Program-made: the position numbers and the translations under genes | DNA from: Lachnospiraceae bacterium UBA7784 | GTDB taxonomy: Bacteria; Bacillota; Clostridia; Lachnospirales; Lachnospiraceae | Length of the DNA stretch: 32,016 nucleotides | NCBI GenBank assembly: GCA_002480925.1 | Contig: DLDA01000005.1 | Coordinates: forward strand, 1-32,016 | Reading direction: 5' to 3' | The notes under the pieces: generated by a model | Databases searched by the model: none | What the model was told of the DNA's origin: nothing | What the model saw: only the letters and a program-made list of their open reading frames with translations | Shown here: in pieces, positions 24,805 to 30,880 of the stretch | How positions within the stretch are numbered: position 1 is the first letter of the stretch | Layout: each line of letters begins with the position of its first letter

Positions 24805-25800
24805 ATGACAGAAAAGGTTACCCTTGCCATGGGCGGAGGCGGAAAGGCCACTGGAGAGCTTATTGAGGAGGTATTTGCGAAGGAGCTAAAAAATAAATAT
24901 TTCACATCGGATGATGCTGCGGTGCTTCCGACCCCTGCCGGAAGGATGGCTATGTCAACGGACGGCTTTATAGTAAGTCCGGCCATCTTTCCGGGCGGAA
25001 ACGTCGGTAAGCTGTCTGTATGCGGTACTGTAAACGATCTGGCCTGCATGGGAGCCCGTCCTCTCTATCTGACCTGTTCATTCGTGATAGAGGAGGGCTT
25101 TCCTATAGCTGATCTGAAGCTCCTTGTTTCCTCGATGGCAAGGACAGCCAGAGAGGTGGGTGTCATGGTCGTGGCAGGTGATACCAAGGTCGCCCGCCGG
25201 GGTCAGGCTGACGGCTGCTTCATCACTACTGCCGGAGTCGGAGAGATAATGCCTGGTGTCTCTCCTGCAGGAAACAGGGCAAGGCAGGGAGATACCATAA
25301 TTGTCACAGGAGATATAGGCCGTCATGCGGCTGCTATAGCTGTCGCAAGAGATGAGTTCGGCATAGAGTCGGATGTGACCTCGGACTGCGCCCCGCTCTG
25401 GAAGCCGGTCGAGGCTGTGCTTAAGGAAGTGCCGGATGTCCATGTGATAAGAGATGCGACAAGGGGAGGGGTCGGGACCGTTCTGCACGAGATAAGCCGT
25501 GAGAGCGGTGTCGGCATAAGAGTTGACAGGGATCGGATCCCGGTAGACCCCAAGGTCCAGGGAATCTGCGATATGTTAGGCTTTGATCCTCTGAACCTGG
25601 CCTGCGAGGGCCGTATGGTCATAATTGCAGAAAAGGAAAGAGAAGAAGAGATCATAAAGATCCTCCATGGCTTTGAGTATACATCCGGCGCCTGCGCTAT
25701 CGGAGAGGTAAGAGGAGACTCAGTGACCGTAAGGACCCCGATCGGGACAGAGACCTATCTGCCGGAGGCCTCGACAGAGCTGTTGCCGAGGATTTGTTAG
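24805..25800 (+). CDS. hypE: Carbamoyl dehydratase HypE
   Basis: Dehydrates the thiocarboxamide on its own C-terminal cysteine to thiocyanate, then gives cyanide to HypCD-bound iron. The 331 residues belong to the PurM/AIR-synthase fold: MGGGGKATGELIEEVF, DDAAVLP, TDGFIVSP, VCGTVNDLACMGARP, VAGDTKVARRG, RDATRGGVGTVLHEI and CEGRMVI. It ends exactly with PRIC, the C-terminal cysteine needed for carbamoylation. The last glycine/alanine-type positions are normal. AGGAG precedes the ATG. It is separated from hypFCD by thiD and rimI but is probably part of the same pathway. Its stop codon runs straight into a GAGGT heptamer array. Confidence 0.96.
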   Translation: MTEKVTLAMGGGGKATGELIEEVFAKELKNKYFTSDDAAVLPTPAGRMAMSTDGFIVSPAIFPGGNVGKLSVCGTVNDLACMGARPLYLTCSFVIEEGFPIADLKLLVSSMARTAREVGVMVVAGDTKVARRGQADGCFITTAGVGEIMPGVSPAGNRARQGDTIIVTGDIGRHAAAIAVARDEFGIESDVTSDCAPLWKPVEAVLKEVPDVHVIRDATRGGVGTVLHEISRESGVGIRVDRDRIPVDPKVQGICDMLGFDPLNLACEGRMVIIAEKEREEEIIKILHGFEYTSGACAIGEVRGDSVTVRTPIGTETYLPEASTELLPRIC

Positions 25801-25871
25801 GTGTTAGGTGTGAGGTGAGAGGTGAGAGGTGAGAGGTGCGAGGTGAGAGGTGAGAGGTGTGAGGTGAGAGG
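25798..25871 (+). repeat. Heptanucleotide array (GAGGTGA) after the hypE stop codon
   Basis: Starting at the hypE TAG, about nine or ten units of GAGGTGA, GAGGTGC or GAGGTGT follow (the first as TTAGGTG-type variants). It is the same consensus GAGGTNN as at 4702-5082, again with the purine-rich strand as the sense strand of the upstream gene. It passes directly into the 68-bp repeats. Confidence 0.9.
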
Positions 25872-26071
25872 CCGAAAGCTTCGAGATGAGAGCAAGCCAA
25901 AGGCGAAGCTCGAATCAGAAGCGAGGTCGTTCTGTGAGGCCGAAAGCTTGTAGGCGAGAGCAAGCCGAAAGCGCAGCTCAAGCCACAAGCGAGGCCGCTG
26001 TCTGAGGCTGAAAGTTTCGAGGTGAGAGCAAGCTGAAAGCGCAGCTCGAACCCGAAACGAAGCCGTTCTTT
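25868..26071. repeat. Three tandem 68-bp repeats
   Basis: Units at 25868-25935, 25936-26003 and 26004-26071 have exactly equal length and begin GAGGCCGAAAG, GAGGCCGAAAG and GAGGCTGAAAG. Shared blocks are GAGAGCAAGC at unit positions 21-30 and a CAGCTC/AAGCTC block near position 40. No spacer-like unique sequence separates them, so they are not a CRISPR array. Confidence 0.9.
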
Positions 26072-26299
26072 GAGATTAATGAGAGCGAACCATAGGCGCA
26101 GCTCGAATTTAGCGAAAAGAACTTCCTTGTTAATGAGACCGAGCTGATAAGCGAAGGTCGAACCTAGCGAAGAGAACTTCCTTATAGGCGAAGCTTGAGC
26201 TTAGCGAGCAGAACTTCATTACTATCAAGAACGAGTCGAAGACGAAGTTCGAGCTTAACGAAGACAGATTCCTTATTAACGAAAACAGCATCTTTGTGG
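26072..26299. repeat. Degenerate repeats continuing the 68-bp family; no gene
   Basis: Shortened, diverged copies follow, recognisable by recurring TAGCGAA-GAACTTCCTT blocks (AACTTC near 26120, 26175 and 26212, and a GATTCCTT variant near 26268) and GGCGAAG/GGCGCAG-CTCGA blocks. Unit spacing falls to about 37-55 bp. I see no credible reading frame on either strand, no tRNA and no recognised RNA. The 631 bp between hypE and mutS2 contain only repeats, one terminator and the mutS2 promoter. Confidence 0.75.
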
Positions 26300-26332
26300 C
26301 AGATCCATTGGTTTTGGATCTGTCCTTTTTTA
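26300..26332 (+). terminator. Rho-independent terminator downstream of hypE
   Basis: CAGATCCA (26300-26307) and TGGATCTG (26315-26322) form a perfect 8-bp stem with a 7-nt loop, followed by TCC and six T. It implies a ~500-nt 3' UTR for rimI-hypE made of repeats. Confidence 0.85.
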
Positions 26333-26416
26333 TTATAGATCAGATACTTTAGAACAGTCACACTCCACTAGCCCCTAAGCCCTCTACCCTAACCCCTTTC
26401 ACCTTTCTCTTGCCTA

Positions 26417-26432
26417 TGCTATAATACCCCTA
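26417..26432 (+). promoter_or_regulatory. Extended -10 promoter giving a leaderless mutS2 mRNA
   Basis: TGCTATAAT contains a perfect TATAAT (26420-26425) preceded by the TG motif of extended -10 promoters. Only six bases separate it from the mutS2 ATG at 26432, so transcription should begin at or next to the start codon. No Shine-Dalgarno sequence is present and no good -35 was found. Confidence 0.65.
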
Positions 26433-28822
26433 TGAATAACAAGGTATTACACACTCTGGAATTTGATAAGATAACAAGCCGCCTTGCTGATAAGGCGACC
26501 TCACAGAAGGGTAAGGAGTATTGCCGGCTGATAAGGCCGGTCAGTGATCCGGAAAAGATAAGGACAAGGCTTAAGGAAACCGGTGATGCTCTGCACCGTA
26601 TCTACGCTAAGGGGCCTCTTTCCCTTTCTGGTATAAATGACCCCCATGTCTTTACGAAAAGACTTGATATAGGAGGTACGCTTAATGCAGAGGAGCTTCT
26701 TGATATAGCCTCCCTCCTGCAGGTGGCTTCTAGGGCGAAGGGGTATGGAGAGGACGATGGTCAGGAGGCGTCTGACAGCCTGAGCCGTTATTTTGATGGT
26801 CTTGATCCGATCGATCCGCTGAGAAATGAGATCAGCCGCTGCATAATAAGTGAGGACGAGATCTCATCTGATGCCTCGCCAGCTCTGCGCTCGATCAGAC
26901 GGCAGCTGTCACTTATGGGTGAGCGTGTCAGGTCCAAGATGACAGAGATAATGAATGCCAGGAGAGAGTGCCTTTCTGATGCGGTAATTACCATGCGTGA
27001 TGACAGATACTGTCTGCCAGTAAGAGCCGAGTACAAGAACAGCCTGCCCGGAATAGTCCATGATCAGTCAGGATCAGGAGCCACGATCTTTATAGAACCG
27101 TCAGCTGTCGTCTCTCTTAATAATGAGGCCAGGGAGCTCGAGCTTAAGGAGCAGGAGGAGATAAGACGGATCCTTGCGGATCTTTCAGCCAGGGTAAATG
27201 AGGCCTCAGGTGCTGTAATAGAGGATTTCAAGATACTTTCGGAGCTTGACTTTATTTTCGCAAAGGGATCTCTTGCCTGGGAGGAGAATGCTTTTGCACC
27301 GGTTCTTAATACAGAGGGCCGGATAGATCTGAAAAAAGCCAGACATCCGCTTCTCGATCCAGAGAAGGTCATGCCTATTGATGTAAATCTGGGTCAGAGC
27401 TTCGATCAGCTGATCATCACTGGACCAAATACTGGAGGAAAGACAGTCTCCCTAAAGACAGTCGGGCTTCTTACCCTTATGGCCTGCGCCGGGCTCTATA
27501 TACCTGCGGCCGACAGGTCGGAGATTGCAGTTTTTAATGATGTATATGCTGATATAGGGGACGAGCAGTCTATAGAGCAGTCACTTTCCACATTCAGCTC
27601 TCATATGACAAATATAGTCGAGATCCTGCGTCAGGTAGGTCTGCCGCAGAAGGGAGGACGCAGCGCACTGGTGCTTTTCGATGAGCTCTGTGCCGGAACG
27701 GATCCGTCCGAGGGGGCAGCACTTTCGGAGGCTATCCTAAGTGAGCTCCACCGGACCCATATCAGGACCATGGCAACTACCCACTATCCGGAGCTAAAGG
27801 CATATGCTCTTACGACAGATGGGGTTGAGAATGCCTGCATGGAATTTTCCATGGAGACACTTTCTCCGACCTACAGGCTCCTTATCGGGATTCCGGGAAA
27901 GTCCAACGCCTTTGCCATAAGCAGGAAGCTGGGGCTTTCTGACAGTATAATAGATGATGCAGCCTCCCGGATGAAGCAGGAGGATACGGATTTCGAGGAT
28001 CTGGTCACAGACCTGGAGATAAAGCACAGCGAGGCAAGCCGTGCCAGGGAGGAGGCAGGCCGTGCCAGAAAGGAGGCAGAGCGTCTCCTTCGCTCGGCTA
28101 AGGAAAAGGAAGCCGCACTAAGCGACAGAAGGGATGATATTATCTCAAGGGCCAATGCCGAGGCTGCAGAGATCCTGAAGCGCGCCAAGGACGAGGCCGA
28201 CCGGGTTATTAGAAATTTCAACAAATATGGATCAGCAGCTCCGGATATGGCTGCTATGGAGAAGCAGCGTAGCGCGATAGGAGAATCGATAAAGGCTCAT
28301 CAGGGGAAAGCGGCGCTAAAGCCGAAGAAGTCAGTGTCGGTAAAGGCAAAGAAGCCGGACGCAAAGAAGCTTCGGATCGGTGACGATGTGATCGTCCTCT
28401 CAATGAATCTAAAAGGAACAGTGCATACTCTTCCGGATGCCAGGGGTAATCTGACCGTCCAGATGGGTATAATGCGTTCAAAGGTAAATATTGACGACAT
28501 AGCTCTTGTAAATGAGGATCAGACCAGGTCGAAAAAGCAGTCAGGCTCAAGCCGCCGGTCCATGAGCAAGGCCGGCTCCATGTCAGCCGAGCTCATGCTT
28601 ATAGGTATGAATTCTGATGAGGCCATCCGGACCCTTGACAAGTATTTGGACGATGCCCGCCTCTCTCATCTCTCGACTGTCCGCATAGTCCATGGCAAGG
28701 GAAGCGGTATCCTGAGAAAGGCCGTCCATGACTACCTGTCCCGCCAGAAGGACATAAAGGATTACCATCTGGCTGCCTATGGCGAGGGAGATACCGGAGT
28801 GACAGTGGTGGAGCTGGGATAA
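26432..28822 (+). CDS. mutS2: MutS2 family ATPase/nuclease
   Basis: A 796-residue MutS paralogue that in Firmicutes acts on branched DNA and, in some species, on collided ribosomes. It lacks the mismatch-recognition domain. The N-terminus NNKVLHTLEFDKITSRLA is typical and fixes the start. The ATPase domain has ITGPNTGGKTVSLKTVG (Walker A), ALVLFDELCAGTDPSEGAAL (Walker B/signature) and TTHYPELKAYA. A long charged coiled coil follows (~510-620, rich in A, R, E). The KOW-like segment (IGDDVIVLSMNLKGTVHTLPD) comes next, and the C-terminal Smr nuclease domain (ELMLIGMNSDEAIRTLDKYLDDA... VRIVHGKGSGILRKAVHDYL) is complete. The predicted mRNA is leaderless. Confidence 0.96.
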   Translation: MNNKVLHTLEFDKITSRLADKATSQKGKEYCRLIRPVSDPEKIRTRLKETGDALHRIYAKGPLSLSGINDPHVFTKRLDIGGTLNAEELLDIASLLQVASRAKGYGEDDGQEASDSLSRYFDGLDPIDPLRNEISRCIISEDEISSDASPALRSIRRQLSLMGERVRSKMTEIMNARRECLSDAVITMRDDRYCLPVRAEYKNSLPGIVHDQSGSGATIFIEPSAVVSLNNEARELELKEQEEIRRILADLSARVNEASGAVIEDFKILSELDFIFAKGSLAWEENAFAPVLNTEGRIDLKKARHPLLDPEKVMPIDVNLGQSFDQLIITGPNTGGKTVSLKTVGLLTLMACAGLYIPAADRSEIAVFNDVYADIGDEQSIEQSLSTFSSHMTNIVEILRQVGLPQKGGRSALVLFDELCAGTDPSEGAALSEAILSELHRTHIRTMATTHYPELKAYALTTDGVENACMEFSMETLSPTYRLLIGIPGKSNAFAISRKLGLSDSIIDDAASRMKQEDTDFEDLVTDLEIKHSEASRAREEAGRARKEAERLLRSAKEKEAALSDRRDDIISRANAEAAEILKRAKDEADRVIRNFNKYGSAAPDMAAMEKQRSAIGESIKAHQGKAALKPKKSVSVKAKKPDAKKLRIGDDVIVLSMNLKGTVHTLPDARGNLTVQMGIMRSKVNIDDIALVNEDQTRSKKQSGSSRRSMSKAGSMSAELMLIGMNSDEAIRTLDKYLDDARLSHLSTVRIVHGKGSGILRKAVHDYLSRQKDIKDYHLAAYGEGDTGVTVVELG

Positions 28823-28833
28823 GGGACTTATCT

Positions 28834-29061
28834 TCATAGTTTTATAGGGAGTGCTTGAAGAATCTTCTCCAGAACAGATTCGTTCAGATAATTTGGGTTA
28901 AGGTCTTTTTTGGAGTAAGCCAGATATCCATCTGCAGATATCCGGATCAGATAATCAGTGAAGTATCTCTCCCAGCTGAAGTATAATCTGCTCTCGATGA
29001 AGTCAGAAGGATCTTCAAGCATGGTTCTTAGCTCTTTCCCGGTAAAGACAGAAGCTTTCAA
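28834..29061 (-). CDS. Small hypothetical protein, third gene of DUF4869 trio
   Basis: A 75-residue soluble protein (FTGKELRTMLEDPSDFIESRLYFSWERYFTDYLIRIS...) I do not recognise. The only available start is TTG at 29061, ten bases after the preceding gene's stop codon, with a weak GGAG about 17 bases upstream. An internal start at MLEDPSDF is possible. Its position at the end of a tightly spaced minus-strand trio supports it being real. The last 15 bases approach the mutS2 stop codon, where GATAAG/CTTATC (28818-28832) forms a small hairpin shared by the two convergent genes. Confidence 0.5.
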   Translation of the reverse strand: MKASVFTGKELRTMLEDPSDFIESRLYFSWERYFTDYLIRISADGYLAYSKKDLNPNYLNESVLEKILQALPIKL

Positions 29062-29071
29062 AATGAGCTAT

Positions 29072-29527
29072 TCAAATATCTCCATAAATCCTGTAGAATT
29101 CGTTATATTCCTGTCTCAGGCTTCCGTACCGACCAGAATAATGAATGCCGTATATTTCCTCAACGCTGTATGGAAGGGCCGGAAGGCTTTCCCGGGTAAT
29201 GATCACATAGTAGTTATCAGTAGCAGCAATAGCTCTGGCAAAATCGACTGACGATACAAAGTCATTTCCTTCATCGATAAAAACGATGCTGCCTGAAATA
29301 CCGGATAGAGTTGCCTTCCAGAGACTTCCTTCAAGTACAGCACATGGGACATCGCTGATGACGGTAACAGGGCTTCCTGAAGGGTTATCTACATACTGTC
29401 TTATCATATCTACAAGCGTTGTTTTCCCTGTCGCGCTGTCACCACGCACTATAGTCAGATTTCTCCTGATAGTGAAGTCGAACCGTATCCTTTTGGCCTG
29501 GACGGATATTTTTACACTGCCTTTCAT
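29072..29527 (-). CDS. Small P-loop ATP-binding protein
   Basis: A 151-residue protein with Walker A GDSATGKTT at residues 29-37 and a Walker B-like strand IVFIDEGND at 81-89, resembling a stripped-down AAA or kinase-like NTPase without the usual helical domains. I chose the ATG at 29527 because GGGAGG lies six bases before it. The frame extends to 29545 but then overlaps the upstream gene. It follows the DUF4869-like gene by 10 bp. No family name can be assigned from the sequence alone. Its size and neighbours suggest it acts together with the two flanking small proteins. Confidence 0.75.
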   Translation of the reverse strand: MKGSVKISVQAKRIRFDFTIRRNLTIVRGDSATGKTTLVDMIRQYVDNPSGSPVTVISDVPCAVLEGSLWKATLSGISGSIVFIDEGNDFVSSVDFARAIAATDNYYVIITRESLPALPYSVEEIYGIHYSGRYGSLRQEYNEFYRIYGDI

Positions 29528-29537
29528 ATCTGCCTCC

Positions 29538-29975
29538 CTAAACAAAAAGTCCTGCTATTGGAACCAGCTCGGACATCGAGCGGACGATATCACCGGTGTT
29601 TAGGATCTTGATCTCAAATGGGTCCGATCCGAAATCCATCAGATGTCGGAGGTTTATGGTCCGATCTTCGTTTTCGGCTATTCTAAGCAGCCATCTGGCA
29701 CAGTTGTCACCGCAGGTGGAAGCATTGAAGATTTTGTCCTTTTCGAATCTGACCAGGATCAGGGTCTTGACTCCGCCAGAGAGCTGCACCGGAGGAATCT
29801 TCCCGAGGACGGGGCTGTCTATGACACCGCTGTCTAGGACACAAGACTTGTCGATGTCCCTTATCATCTCTCTTGTGATGGGATCAGTGATCCATGAGTC
29901 CTCGTAATCGTATTGGAAATATGCAGATGTGTTATAGATGGCATCAGCCATCTGACCAAAAAAAACAGAAAGCAT
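29538..29975 (-). CDS. DUF4869-like protein
   Basis: A 145-residue soluble protein starting MLSVFFGQMADAIYNTSAYFQYDYEDSWI, with IDSPVLGKIPPVQLSGGVKTLILV and the conspicuous FNASTCGDNCARWLLRIAE (Cys-x3-Cys in the TCGDNCA motif). This pattern matches my memory of DUF4869 proteins from Lachnospiraceae, which are uncharacterised. The ATG at 29975 follows GAGGAG. It is the first gene of the trio 29975-28834. The asparagine, serine and cysteine motif could be catalytic or bind a metal, but this is a guess. Confidence 0.75.
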   Translation of the reverse strand: MLSVFFGQMADAIYNTSAYFQYDYEDSWITDPITREMIRDIDKSCVLDSGVIDSPVLGKIPPVQLSGGVKTLILVRFEKDKIFNASTCGDNCARWLLRIAENEDRTINLRHLMDFGSDPFEIKILNTGDIVRSMSELVPIAGLFV

Positions 29976-30059
29976 ATTGTCTCCTCTCAATCTCCTGATT
30001 ATACAGGTTTTGGTCCGGATTGTCCAGATGAGGGCGCCTGGATGATCGTATTTACCGGC

Positions 30060-30088
30060 TTGAAAAAGGCATTTTCATGTGTTAATCT
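30060..30088 (+). promoter_or_regulatory. Candidate promoter of the Rpn-like gene
   Basis: TTGAAA (30060-30065) and TAATCT (30083-30088) are separated by 17 nt, about 107 nt before the ATG at 30195. The leader holds a second purine-rich ribosome-binding-like site before a 44-codon frame at 30125. Confidence 0.4.
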
Positions 30089-30194
30089 GTAGATAGAAAC
30101 AATGAACAGGAGACAGAGGAGAGTATGAAGAATAGAAACGAAGACGCCACAGGTATACTCCTTTTGTCGCCATATGTGCAACGAAAGGAGAATT

Positions 30195-30812
30195 ATGAAC
30201 GAGAAAGAGACTTTGCCTGTAGAAGAAGATCAGGAAAATTCCAGCAACACCCCGTATGACGACGTTTTCAGGACAATGATGGGCAAGAGCGGTAGCCTTA
30301 GAGTTGCCTTTCTGAATGAGATGTTTCATCCGGCTAAGCCTATATCTACTGATGCCAGGATAGTAGAGGCAGTAAACGAGTATTTCTCAGAGGAAGGGAA
30401 CGGGGCTCAGCACAGGCTGATAACAGATGATGTGATCCGCATTGACGGCAAGACGTTTCATATCGAATGCCAGTCGCTTCCTGACGGGACGATACTTGTC
30501 AGGATGTTTGAGTATGATATGGCGATAGCACTTAAGGATAGCAGATATGAGGATTACCACCTGACAATCGATATTCCGGTTTCCGGCGTTCTGTTTCTAC
30601 GGTCTACGAAAAGCATACCGGATGAGATGGAGGTTACTATAAATGCAGCCGGAGAGAGTCTCAATTACTCAGTAGTGACAATGAAGCTGTCAGACTATAC
30701 GCTGGATGACTTGATAAGGAAGGATCTCATATTCCTCTTCCCATTTTATTTATTTAAGCAATCGGGCGGGAATTCTCGGGAACTTGTTCCCGAGATGAAA
30801 GCCCGTAAATAG
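30195..30812 (+). pseudogene. Rpn/PD-(D/E)XK nuclease family protein, probably truncated by the downstream insertion element
   Basis: The 205-residue frame shows TPYDDVFRTMMGKSGSLRVAFLNEMF at the N-terminus and DGKTFHIECQSLPDGTILVRMFEYDMAIAL, resembling the (D/E)XK core (IECQ with an upstream Asp) of Rpn recombination-promoting nuclease/putative transposase proteins. Family members usually have about 280-320 residues and continue after a LPFYxF segment. Here FLFPFYLFK is followed at once by SGGNSRELVPEMKARK, which is encoded by the hairpin end of the adjacent transposon. The start follows AAAGGAG. The truncated product keeps the nuclease core, so residual function is not excluded. Confidence 0.65.
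30764..30806 (+). repeat. Left-end hairpin of the insertion element
   Basis: CTCGGGAA (30776-30783) and TTCCCGAG (30788-30795) form a perfect 8-bp stem with a CTTG tetraloop, enclosed by an outer CGGGC/GCCCG pair (30764-30768 and 30802-30806). Such subterminal hairpins are recognised as single strands by TnpA of the IS200/IS605 group. Confidence 0.75.
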
Positions 30813-30880
30813 TGCTTATCTGAAGCAAATAAGAATAGAATGTACGTTTTCTTATTGGTTCAGATATATTATAAATCATT

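Noticed and set aside
18561..25800. Ordinary [NiFe] hydrogenase operon
   Set aside because: No large or small subunit, protease, hypA or hypB lies in the window. Genes elsewhere cannot be excluded.
25697..25988. Two minus-strand frames of 63 and 94 codons (SHLSPLTSHLS type)
   Set aside because: They are translations of the repeats after hypE with no initiation signals and no conserved composition.
25868..26071. CRISPR array
   Set aside because: The 68-bp units are contiguous with no variable spacers, the copies are diverged along their length, and no cas genes are present.
30125..30259. 44-codon leader peptide overlapping the start of the Rpn-like gene
   Set aside because: A purine-rich site precedes its ATG, but the spacing is short and the peptide has no recognisable attenuator feature. 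Evidence is too thin to call it a gene.
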